Positions 44,811 to 53,184 of a stretch of DNA of 64,000 bases are shown here, piece by piece. The position numbers and the translations under genes are program-made. The notes under the pieces were generated by a model that was not told the origin of the DNA, did no database searches, and was given only the letters and a program-made list of their open reading frames with translations. Numbering within the stretch: position 1 is the first letter of the stretch; each line of letters begins with the position of its first letter. Location: NCBI RefSeq assembly GCF_001192835.1, contig NZ_DF968182.1, positions 318,349 through 382,348 on the forward strand, read 5' to 3'. Source of the DNA: Lentimicrobium saccharophilum. Lineage in GTDB: Bacteria; Bacteroidota; Bacteroidia; Bacteroidales; Lentimicrobiaceae.

Positions 44811-46337
44811 ATGAAAAAAATGAAATATATCGTTCTGTCCCTGGTTGGAGCCATCGCGCTCACCATGGTATCGTGCACCGATCTGGAGGAGGATGTTTAT
44901 TCAGCGATACCCCTGGATAAGTTTTTCCAGACCGAGCAGGAAGTGCTGATGAATGCCGGAAGGGCATATACCAAGCTGCAGCGGTTTCCCGAAGAACAGC
45001 GGTTGTGGTCGCTGATTCAGAACGCATCCGACGAGATGGTAATTCCCGGCCGCGACGATGGTTTATGGTGGGAGCAGGGCCGCTGGGATGAACTCCACAC
45101 CCACCGCTTCAACTCAAGCAACAAAATCCTGAGGCAGTCCTATGAGTATGTGTTTGAAGGGATCAGCGCCTGTAACGAGGTGATCTACGAAACCGAAGAA
45201 TCAGAAATTACATTCGAGGGTAAGGACCGTATCGTTTCGGAAATCAAGATTCTGAGGGCGCTGTTTTACTACTGGGCCATCGACAACTGGGGCAATGTGC
45301 CTTTTACCATCGACTTCACCGACAAGGAACTGCCCGAACAGAAAGACCGGAAGTTTATCTTCAGTTTTATAGAGCAGGAAATCCTGGATCATGTGGATAA
45401 CCTCCAGGATCAGCCTACTGCCGCGCATTACGGAAGGGTTACCCAGGGGATGGCCTGGACATTGCTGGCAAAGCTTTACCTGAATGCGGAAGAGTGGATC
45501 GGGGAAAGCAAATACGAGCTGGCCGTGGACGCCTGTGACAAAGTGATTGCGCTCAACGCATACTCAATCGAAGATGATTACTTCACTAACTTTAAGGTGA
45601 AGAATGAAAACAGCCGGGAGAACATTTTCGTGATTGTAAACCACTCTGTCTATACCAAGGACCGGCTATACTGGTATACCCTTACCCTGAACGATGCCAG
45701 CAGGGCTACTTTCGGGTTCAAGGGGGAAATGTGGGATGGTTTTGTACTGGAACCCGAGTTTTTCAACAAGTACGATGAAAACGACCTGAGGCGGAATTCA
45801 TTCCTTTTCGGGCAACAGTATGATATGAATGGCAATCCGATCTATTTTATTGAGGGAAACGATACCGTCTGGTTTGAGTACACCCCCACCATTGCCAATT
45901 ACCGTGCCCGGAAGAAATGGGAAGGCGCCCGCTGCTGCAAGTATGAATACCAGAAAGACCTGGAGTACTATGTAACCGATATGGAAAATGATTTTGTGCT
46001 TTTCCGGTATGCCGATGTGCTTTACACAAAGCTCGAGGCGCTGTGGCGTCTGGGCAGGGCCGGCGAAATGCTGAACGATTCGGAGTTGCAGAAAATCAGG
46101 ACCCGTGCGGGTATGCCACCTTATCAGGCCTCCGACATTACGGCAGAAGAACTGTTGGATGAGTTCGGCCGTGAGTTTGCCTGGGAAGCCCGCCGCCGGC
46201 AGGATCAGATCCGGTTCGGTGTTTGGGGGAATACCTGGTGGAACAAACCGGCTTCCGGTCCAACTGCCAAACTTTTCCCGTTGCCGCAGACCGCACTGAG
46301 CGCCAATTCTAAACTTCGCCAGAATCCTGGCTACTAA
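44811..46337 (+). CDS. SusD/RagB family surface lipoprotein
   Basis: Partner of the SusC receptor, forming its lid and binding ligand at the cell surface; 508 residues. Lipoprotein signal MKKMKYIVLSLVGAIALTMVSC, then 'TDLEEDVYSAIPLDKFFQTEQEVLMNAGRAYTKLQ', a common SusD opening, TPR-like helices ('GMAWTLLAKLYLNAEEW', 'VDACDKVIAL') and the typical end 'LFPLPQTALSANSKLRQNPGY'. The ATG at 44811 begins the lipobox signal. It lies 13 bases after susC and 12 before the first ARH gene. Intact, although susC is broken. Confidence 0.94.
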   Translation: MKKMKYIVLSLVGAIALTMVSCTDLEEDVYSAIPLDKFFQTEQEVLMNAGRAYTKLQRFPEEQRLWSLIQNASDEMVIPGRDDGLWWEQGRWDELHTHRFNSSNKILRQSYEYVFEGISACNEVIYETEESEITFEGKDRIVSEIKILRALFYYWAIDNWGNVPFTIDFTDKELPEQKDRKFIFSFIEQEILDHVDNLQDQPTAAHYGRVTQGMAWTLLAKLYLNAEEWIGESKYELAVDACDKVIALNAYSIEDDYFTNFKVKNENSRENIFVIVNHSVYTKDRLYWYTLTLNDASRATFGFKGEMWDGFVLEPEFFNKYDENDLRRNSFLFGQQYDMNGNPIYFIEGNDTVWFEYTPTIANYRARKKWEGARCCKYEYQKDLEYYVTDMENDFVLFRYADVLYTKLEALWRLGRAGEMLNDSELQKIRTRAGMPPYQASDITAEELLDEFGREFAWEARRRQDQIRFGVWGNTWWNKPASGPTAKLFPLPQTALSANSKLRQNPGY

Positions 46338-46349
46338 TAAAATACATTT

Positions 46350-48341
46350 ATGAAAAGAAAAAACCTTCATTTCCGGGTTCAGGCAACACTGCTGTTGATG
46401 CTGTTTCCCTTTTTCCTGTCGGCAGGCAAGCCCCTGCGCATCAAAAAGAGCGATTTGCGCGACAAAATCGAGGCTGCGTGGGTCGGGCAAATGATAGGGA
46501 ATATCTACGGACTTCCGCATGAAAACAAGTATGTGAACGCCCCCGGCCCTGAGAACTGGCCTTACGGCTACACAAAAAATCTGGATAAGCTGCAGAAATA
46601 CGACGGGGCATTTTCCGACGATGATACTGATCTGGAGTATATGTACCTGCTGCAGATGATGAAGCATGGACCCGAGCCAACGTATGCACAACTGCGCGAT
46701 GCCTGGATGTATCATATCCGCGACCGGGTGTGGCTGGCCAACCGGGGCGCCCTCGGGCTGATGCATTACGGATATACGCCTCCTTTTACCGGCAGTAAAG
46801 AACTGAATCCGCACTGGTATCAGATTGATCCGCAACTGATCAATGAAATATGGGCGTTCACCGCTCCGGGAATGATAAAATATGCCGCGGACAAGTCGGA
46901 ATGGGCCGCCCGCATCACCAGCGATGACTGGGGCGTGGAGCCCACCATCCATTACGGTGCGATGTATGCCGCCGCCTTCTTCGAGAAAGATATCAGTAAA
47001 CTGATTGATATCGGACTGAAATCGCTGCCTGCTGACGGAAGGTATGCTGCCACCGTTAAGGATATGATCAGCCTGCATGCAAAATTCCCGAAGGACTGGA
47101 AAGCCGCCTGGCAGGAGATGGCGCAGAAGTATTACATTAATGAACACGACATGACCAAAACCATCTGGAATGCCAACCTTAACGGAGCCTGCGCCATTCT
47201 GGCCATACTTTACGGCGAAGGAGACTTCCAGCGTACGCTCGACCTTTCCTGCGCCATGGGTTTCGACGCCGACAACCAGGCCGCCACGGTGGCCGGGCTG
47301 ATGGGGGTGATGTACGGCATGAAAGGCCTGCCCGAAAATCTTTATCTTCCCGTAAAGGGCTGGACGAAACCATTTAACGACAAGTACATCAACATAACCC
47401 GCCACGACCTGCCCGATACGCAGATTTCAACCATGGTTGACAATACCCTTCAGCAAACGATAGATCTGATTGTAAGCAAGGGCGGGAAAGTAACGGGAAA
47501 ACCCGGCAGTGAAGTGATAGTAATCAATCCGGATGCTGACTTCCGCGCGCCCATGGAATTTTATTTTGGTCCTGATCCGGTGCTCGAAGCAGGTAAAGCC
47601 GTTGATTTCAGCTTTTATACTCCGGCCAATAAAATCTACAACTGGTCCATGATTTCAGGAACGCTGCCCGCCGGTCTTACCTTCACAAACGGCAGGCTGA
47701 CAGGAACCCCGGTTAAAGCCGGAGATTACAGCATGGTATTGCAGATCAGCGACGGCAAAGCAAAACAAACCCGTGAATTCAGCCTGCTGGTGCGTGGGCG
47801 CAACCTGGCCCCCCTGGCCGATACGATCTACTCGAACGTCAGGAAACTGAACGAAAAGGTGCTGGATTCATGCTGGTACACTTTTGGCAAATCGTTGTAT
47901 GCCAAAGAAATATCAGTGATCAATGATGGAAAAACTTCCGGTCCGGGCTCGGTATTTTACAGCCTGGCTGCCAAGGCAAATATTCCCAAAGTGGATTACT
48001 ACGGGTACGGTTGGAATGAGCCTCAGGAGGTTGGAATGATTGTGTTTAATACTGGTGGAATGGAGGAGTTCGGTGGTTGGTTTACTTCTCTGAATGTGCA
48101 ATATCTGAATGAAGCAGGCAGATGGGTGCCGGTTGAAAAATCCATTGTCAATCCCCCGCTGCCCGCTTCGGATATTGTGTTTATCCAGCCCCATTACGCG
48201 GAATATGTACTCCGTTTCGATCCCGTTAAAACCAAAGGTATCCGGATAATCGGAGATGCCATGGTGCAAAGCCACTGGAACAAATACACCAGAAATGTTT
48301 CAGCCTTCACTTCCATTACCGAACTAAGTGTTTACCCGTAA
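46350..48341 (+). CDS. Exported ADP-ribosylglycohydrolase-family protein with Ig-like domain (ARH-a)
   Basis: A 663-residue exported protein (signal ends near LFPFFLSA). The ARH (ADP-ribosyl hydrolase, DraG/crystallin J1) domain covers about 35-380: 'KIEAAWVGQMIGNIYGLPHE', first metal motif SDDDTD at 89-94, and second metal motif 'GFDADNQAAT' with Asp306 and Asp308. In ARH1/ARH3/DraG these acidic clusters bind two Mg ions and hydrolyse the ADP-ribose N- or O-glycosidic bond. A following segment ('YNWSMISGTLPAGLTFTNGRLTGTPVKAGDYSMVLQISDGK', about 430-475) is an Ig-like He_PIG domain, and the C-terminus (from 500) looks like a sandwich. Substrate is inferred from family and operon only. It is the most ARH-like of the three. 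Confidence 0.85.
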   Translation: MKRKNLHFRVQATLLLMLFPFFLSAGKPLRIKKSDLRDKIEAAWVGQMIGNIYGLPHENKYVNAPGPENWPYGYTKNLDKLQKYDGAFSDDDTDLEYMYLLQMMKHGPEPTYAQLRDAWMYHIRDRVWLANRGALGLMHYGYTPPFTGSKELNPHWYQIDPQLINEIWAFTAPGMIKYAADKSEWAARITSDDWGVEPTIHYGAMYAAAFFEKDISKLIDIGLKSLPADGRYAATVKDMISLHAKFPKDWKAAWQEMAQKYYINEHDMTKTIWNANLNGACAILAILYGEGDFQRTLDLSCAMGFDADNQAATVAGLMGVMYGMKGLPENLYLPVKGWTKPFNDKYINITRHDLPDTQISTMVDNTLQQTIDLIVSKGGKVTGKPGSEVIVINPDADFRAPMEFYFGPDPVLEAGKAVDFSFYTPANKIYNWSMISGTLPAGLTFTNGRLTGTPVKAGDYSMVLQISDGKAKQTREFSLLVRGRNLAPLADTIYSNVRKLNEKVLDSCWYTFGKSLYAKEISVINDGKTSGPGSVFYSLAAKANIPKVDYYGYGWNEPQEVGMIVFNTGGMEEFGGWFTSLNVQYLNEAGRWVPVEKSIVNPPLPASDIVFIQPHYAEYVLRFDPVKTKGIRIIGDAMVQSHWNKYTRNVSAFTSITELSVYP

Positions 48342-48353
48342 AAAACTGAAAAG

Positions 48354-49997
48354 ATGAAGCATACTATCAGAAATTTTTTTGTAATGCCCTTGCTCGCCCT
48401 GTTGCTGGCGGGTATGATGACTTCCTGCGATAAGCCAGGCAGCAGTGGCCCTGTTGCCGGAACTTCTGTTAAGCTGTCGCACGAACAACTGAAGGACAAA
48501 ATTAAGGGCGGATGGGCCGGACAAACCATAGGTGTGGTCTATGGCGCACCGGTAGAATTCAAATACCAGGGCTCCACCATTGATGAATACCAGCTGATCC
48601 CCTGGCATGAGCATTACGTTAAATATTGGTGGGAGAAGAAACCCGGGCTTTTCGATGATATTTACACTGACCTTAACTTTGTGAATGTTTTTGAGAAATA
48701 CGGTCTTGAAGTAAGCACCGATACCATTGCAGCATACTGGGCCAACACGGCCTATCACCTGGCACATGCCAATCAGGCTTCGCGTTACAATATCCTCAGG
48801 GGGTTGAAACCACCCCAGACGGGCCACTGGCTGAACAATCCCCATGCCGATGATCTTGATTTTCAGATAGAAGCTGATTTCATCGGGCTTATGGCTCCCG
48901 GTATGGTGAACCATGCAACTGAAATTGCCGACAGGGTCGGGCATATCATGAACAGCGGCGACGGATGGTACGGCGGGGTGTTTGTTTCGGCGCTCTACTC
49001 CCTGGCATTTGTTTCCGATGATGTTGAATTTATTGTGGGGGAAGCCGTAAAGACCATCCCCGAAGGCACGAAATTTCACGATTGCGTCGCCGATGTGATT
49101 AAATGGCACAAGCAGTATCCCGACGACTGGAAAGCCACCTGGTTTGAACTCCAGAAGAAATGGAACAAGGATGTGGGCTGTCCCAAGGGTGTTTACCTTT
49201 CATTCAACATCGATGCAAAGATCAATTCCGCATACGTAGCCATCGGGCTGCTATATGGTAAGGGCGATTTCTCCCGCTCTGTCGACATCGCCACCCGCTG
49301 CGGGCAGGATGCCGATTGCAATGCAGCCACTGCGGGCGGTGTGCTGGGCGTGATGCTGGGCTATGATGCCATCCCTGAATTCTGGCTGAACCCGCTTAAG
49401 GAAGTTGAAGCGCTGAATTTCGAAAGCACCGAGATGTCGCTCAGCAAAGCCTATGAAATGAGCTACCGCCATGCGCTGGGCATGATTCAGCTTGCCGGTG
49501 GCAAAACCGAAGGTGAAACCGTTGAAATTCCCTATGAAAATCCGGTTGCGGTCGCGTTTGAGCAGAACTTTGTGAATTGCCACCCCATTGCCCGTGAGAA
49601 AATTGATCGCTCGTTTATGGATGAGATTACCTTTAATTTTACCGGAAACGGTTACATTCTGTATGGAAATATGGTGAAAAGGTCGAAGGTGGATCCCGAT
49701 TACATCGACCGGATTTCGAAGCGGCTGGGATCGGAAGTGTTTGGTCTTGCTGAACTGGAGGACCCATATGTGGCCGAGGTTGAGGTTTACATTGACGGGG
49801 TGCTGGATGAAACGGTTTACCTGCCTATGAAGAATACCTCGCGCCGTCTGGAGCCGGCCTGGAAATACCAGCTCCCCGAAGGCAAACATGAGGTACGTCT
49901 GAAATGGACCAACAACACCCCGGATTATGAAATCCGGATCAACGACCTGATCGTTTATTCCGAAAATCCTCCGGTTAGTCCTTTACCGGTTAACTGA
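48354..49997 (+). CDS. ADP-ribosylglycohydrolase-family lipoprotein (ARH-b)
   Basis: A 547-residue envelope lipoprotein (signal with lipobox MMTSC). ARH domain: 'KIKGGWAGQTIGVVYGAPVEF', first metal motif FDDIYTD (Asp101, Asp102, Asp106, a DDxYxD variant of the DDxD cluster), and 'CGQDADCNAAT' with Asp319 and Asp321. A C-terminal beta-sandwich ('AEVEVYIDGVLDETVYLP', 'PEGKHEVRLKWTNNTPDYEIRINDLIVY') may bind carbohydrate. The block 'NNPHADD-DFQIEADF-GLM-PGM-N-A-E-DR-GHIMN-GDGWYGGVFV' is shared almost residue for residue with the next gene, so they are tandem duplicates. Overlaps it by one base. Confidence 0.85.
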   Translation: MKHTIRNFFVMPLLALLLAGMMTSCDKPGSSGPVAGTSVKLSHEQLKDKIKGGWAGQTIGVVYGAPVEFKYQGSTIDEYQLIPWHEHYVKYWWEKKPGLFDDIYTDLNFVNVFEKYGLEVSTDTIAAYWANTAYHLAHANQASRYNILRGLKPPQTGHWLNNPHADDLDFQIEADFIGLMAPGMVNHATEIADRVGHIMNSGDGWYGGVFVSALYSLAFVSDDVEFIVGEAVKTIPEGTKFHDCVADVIKWHKQYPDDWKATWFELQKKWNKDVGCPKGVYLSFNIDAKINSAYVAIGLLYGKGDFSRSVDIATRCGQDADCNAATAGGVLGVMLGYDAIPEFWLNPLKEVEALNFESTEMSLSKAYEMSYRHALGMIQLAGGKTEGETVEIPYENPVAVAFEQNFVNCHPIAREKIDRSFMDEITFNFTGNGYILYGNMVKRSKVDPDYIDRISKRLGSEVFGLAELEDPYVAEVEVYIDGVLDETVYLPMKNTSRRLEPAWKYQLPEGKHEVRLKWTNNTPDYEIRINDLIVYSENPPVSPLPVN

Positions 49998-51571
49998 TGA
50001 AAATTATGAAGAAACTGATAATACTTCCGTTTATCCTGTTGCTGCTGATGTCGTGTCAGCCGGAGAAGAAAAAGCAGGCTGAGCTTCCTGAAACGTTCAC
50101 CCTTTCGAAGGAAGCGCTGTTTGACAAAATCAGGGGCGGCTGGGCTGGTCAAACCATCGGCTGCACTTACGGAGGGCCAACCGAGTTCAAGTTCAAGGGC
50201 ACCATGATACAGGATTATCAGGAAATGGTGTGGTACGACGATTACATCCGGGAAATTTATGAACTCGATCCGGGTTTGTACGACGATGTTTACCTTGATT
50301 TCTCATTTGTTCAGGTGATCGAGCGCCTGGGCGTCAATGCGCCTGCCGACTCCTTTGCCGTTGCCTTTGCCCGCGAAGATTACAAGCTCTGGCATGCCAA
50401 TCAGGCGGCGCGCTACAATATCCTGAATGGCATCATGCCTCCCGAATCGGGGCACTGGATGAATAATCCCCATGCCGATGACATTGATTTTCAGATAGAA
50501 GCAGACTTCGCCGGTCTCATGTTTCCCGGAATGATCAACAACGCGGCTGAACTCTGCGACCGCACCGGACACATTATGAATTACGGTGATGGCTGGTATG
50601 GAGGCGTTTTTGTGGCCGGAATGTATGCCACGGCATTTATTTCTGACGATATCGCTTTTGTGATTGAGCAGGGACTGAAACCCATTCCTCCGCAAAGCAA
50701 GTTTCACCAGGTAATCAGCGATGTGATTGCCTGGCACCAACAGTATCCTGATGACTGGAAAAAATGCTGGTTTGAAGTTGAGAAAAAGCACACTTCCGAA
50801 AAAGGCTGCCCCGAAGGGGTTTTCAATGCGTTTAACATCGATGCATCGGTGAATGCCGCCTATGTGGTAATCGGACTGCTCTACGGGGAAAAGGATTTTT
50901 ACAAAACCATGGACATTGCTACCCGCTGCGGACAGGACTCTGACTGCAATCCTGCCACAGCAGCCGGAATTCTGGGCGTAATGCTGGGCTACAGCAGGAT
51001 TCCTGCATTCTGGAAGCCCGCCATTGAAAAAGTGGAGGATGTGATGTTCCCATACTCCGATCTTACATTGAATCAGGTCTATGATCTCAGCTACAAGCAT
51101 GCTCTTGAGCAGGTGGAAGCCAACGGCGGTGACGTGGGCAGCAACGACCTGACCATTAAGGTTCAGGCGCCGGAGATGCTGAGGTTCGAGGAGTCTTTCC
51201 CGGGAATGTTTCCCGTTAAGGAGCTACTGGTGCGCACTGACCATCTGGAAGAAAGCATAAAATTCGACTTCAGCGGTACAGGCATTGTGGTGCTGGGCAA
51301 TGTAAAAAGCCGGTGTATTGATGAATCGCGTGATTTTGTTGCCCTGCTGGATGTATACATCGATGGTGAAGTGGCAGAACAGGTTAAAATGCCTTTTGAT
51401 TACATCACCCGCAAATATGATATTTTTCACAAGTACATGCTGCCCTCAGGTGAGCACAAGCTTGAAATCAAATGGGTAAACCAGCATCCTGACTTCAGGA
51501 TTTATTTCAAATCATACGTGGTTTACGATGACAAACCCCTCGAATCCCTGAGTAAAAAAGCGAACCTCTGA
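49997..51571 (+). CDS. ADP-ribosylglycohydrolase-family lipoprotein (ARH-c)
   Basis: A 524-residue lipoprotein (signal ends LLLLMSC), close paralogue of ARH-b. First metal motif is YDDVYLD (Asp96, Asp97, Asp101), in which the Thr of ARH-b is replaced by Leu; the second is CGQDSDCNPAT (Asp314, Asp316). The same C-terminal beta-sandwich is present ('DVYIDGEVAEQVKMPFDYITRKYDIFHKYMLPSGEHKLEIKWVNQHPDFRIYFKSYVVY'). The ATG overlaps the previous stop (TGATG), and its own stop overlaps the next start the same way, so translation is coupled. A second ATG at 50006 is possible. Catalytic competence of the changed first motif is not proven. Confidence 0.84.
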   Translation: MKIMKKLIILPFILLLLMSCQPEKKKQAELPETFTLSKEALFDKIRGGWAGQTIGCTYGGPTEFKFKGTMIQDYQEMVWYDDYIREIYELDPGLYDDVYLDFSFVQVIERLGVNAPADSFAVAFAREDYKLWHANQAARYNILNGIMPPESGHWMNNPHADDIDFQIEADFAGLMFPGMINNAAELCDRTGHIMNYGDGWYGGVFVAGMYATAFISDDIAFVIEQGLKPIPPQSKFHQVISDVIAWHQQYPDDWKKCWFEVEKKHTSEKGCPEGVFNAFNIDASVNAAYVVIGLLYGEKDFYKTMDIATRCGQDSDCNPATAAGILGVMLGYSRIPAFWKPAIEKVEDVMFPYSDLTLNQVYDLSYKHALEQVEANGGDVGSNDLTIKVQAPEMLRFEESFPGMFPVKELLVRTDHLEESIKFDFSGTGIVVLGNVKSRCIDESRDFVALLDVYIDGEVAEQVKMPFDYITRKYDIFHKYMLPSGEHKLEIKWVNQHPDFRIYFKSYVVYDDKPLESLSKKANL

Positions 51572-53181
51572 TGCAACGAAACGGCAGATTCTTCCGTAAA
51601 TCAATTCTGTTGCCGGCATTTCTGGTGCTTGCAGCCCTTGCAGGCTGCAAAAAGGAAAAGCCGGATAACGGAACATCGCTGCCTTTTGAGCGTTTGCGCA
51701 AGGATTTGTCGATACAGAGCAGTCTGCTGAACAGGGCCATTAACTATGCCGTGCTGCTGCCGCCGGAATATGAACATGGCCAGGATACTTATCCGGTAGT
51801 CTATCTGCTGCATGGCTTAGGTGACAATGAAAAGGCCTGGTACCAGGGGGGCAATATACGCTATTATGCCGATCAGTATGCCGGTGAAACGGGCCCGGTG
51901 ATTTATGTGATGCCTCAGGGTTTCAACACCTACTGGGTTAATAAATATAGCGGGACTTATCCCTACATGGATATGCTGATCGACGAACTGATGCCGGCCG
52001 TTGAATCGGAATTCCGCGTCAGTAAGGAAGCTTCGCAGCGCGCCGTGATGGGTTATTCCATGGGCGGATACGGAGCGTTGATTCTGGCAGCGAAAAATCC
52101 GGAAGTTTTCGGAACGGCCGTTGCGCTCAGTATGTCATTCCGCACGGATGGGCAATACCTCAATGAGCCACAGGGGGTTTTCGACAGTCAATGGGGGACG
52201 GTCTTCGGCGGGATGGGTAAATCGGGCAACGACCGCCTTACTCCTTACTTCCTCGAACACAGCCCGTTTCATTTTTTTACGGAAGCAGGCGATCCTTCAC
52301 GCAGTGGACAGCGTTACTTTATCGACTGCGGCGACGATGAGGAAAGCTTGTCGGAAACCAACAACGCGATGCACCTGTTGATGCGAGATCAGGGCATCAA
52401 TCATGAGTACCGGGTGCGCAACGGGGCCCATTCATGGGACTACTGGCACAAATCACTGCCGGAGGCATTCAGGTATATTGGCCATGCATTCCGACATCTT
52501 CCATATCCCGATCAGGGTGACGATACTTTTACTGACAATCCTGTTCAATCCGCCAGGATTCATACTCATTTTACTGTAGAAACCGAGCAGCCTTTCCATG
52601 TAATGGAGCCGGAGGGCTATGCTACCGAAAGCAATGCCTATCCGGTGATTTATATTTTGCATGACCGTTCTGCCGGGATGGAGCAGGAGGAATCGATGGA
52701 TCTGCTGGCCAGGATGGATGCCAGTATCTCCGGCCTGCGGCTGCCAAAATCGCTGATTGTGGAGATCCCGACTGTGAATGAAATGCTTTCCCTGGAAACA
52801 TTGAGCAGGATCAAAGAAATGGTAAACCTGGAATACCGGGTAAAAACTGAAGGAAAGTTTGCTGTAATTGCCGGAAATGGAGGCGCCGGAGCAACTCTTT
52901 ATACTATACTGCCCGAACTCGGCGATCTCTTTAATGCATGTTTGTTTTTTGATGCTGAACTGCCCTCCGGCGCCTCCATGACCGGAACTGCCCTGGCCTT
53001 GTACCTCGATATCACGGATCAGGGCAATAACTATCAGCCTTATCACTCATTTTATATGAGCCTGAGACAGCAGCAGATTCCCCATGAATACAGGGTAAGA
53101 CAGGGGTTGCCTTCGCATGGCAGTTTCCTTGCTGGATTGAGTGAAGCATCGGTTTTTATAAAGGACAACCTAAAAAAATAG
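51571..53181 (+). CDS. Double-domain esterase lipoprotein (esterase D/PF00756 type), first copy
   Basis: A 536-residue envelope lipoprotein (lipobox LAALAGC). Domain 1 is a complete esterase D-like alpha/beta hydrolase: 'VVYLLHGLGDNEKAWYQGG', nucleophile Ser163 in GYSMGGYG, Asp255 in 'IDCGDDEES', His287 in 'GAHSWDYWHKSLP'. Domain 2 (about 325-536) has the same fold pattern ('YPVIYILHDRSAG', 'FAVIAGNGGAGATLYTI', 'HEYRVRQGLPSHGSF') but the nucleophile elbow reads GNGGAG, so it is probably inactive. PF00756 enzymes hydrolyse acetyl, feruloyl and other sugar esters. In this operon the likely job is removing acyl groups from ribosyl compounds, or ester-linked ADP-ribose from Asp/Glu. Confidence 0.82.
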   Translation: MQRNGRFFRKSILLPAFLVLAALAGCKKEKPDNGTSLPFERLRKDLSIQSSLLNRAINYAVLLPPEYEHGQDTYPVVYLLHGLGDNEKAWYQGGNIRYYADQYAGETGPVIYVMPQGFNTYWVNKYSGTYPYMDMLIDELMPAVESEFRVSKEASQRAVMGYSMGGYGALILAAKNPEVFGTAVALSMSFRTDGQYLNEPQGVFDSQWGTVFGGMGKSGNDRLTPYFLEHSPFHFFTEAGDPSRSGQRYFIDCGDDEESLSETNNAMHLLMRDQGINHEYRVRNGAHSWDYWHKSLPEAFRYIGHAFRHLPYPDQGDDTFTDNPVQSARIHTHFTVETEQPFHVMEPEGYATESNAYPVIYILHDRSAGMEQEESMDLLARMDASISGLRLPKSLIVEIPTVNEMLSLETLSRIKEMVNLEYRVKTEGKFAVIAGNGGAGATLYTILPELGDLFNACLFFDAELPSGASMTGTALALYLDITDQGNNYQPYHSFYMSLRQQQIPHEYRVRQGLPSHGSFLAGLSEASVFIKDNLKK

Positions 53182-53184
53182 ATC

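Noticed and set aside
45798-47405. A 535-codon open frame on the minus strand opposite the end of susD and start of ARH-a
   Set aside because: It is antisense to two well-supported genes, spans their junction, and its translation is Gly/His/Pro/Arg-rich without family features; a mirror of codon bias.
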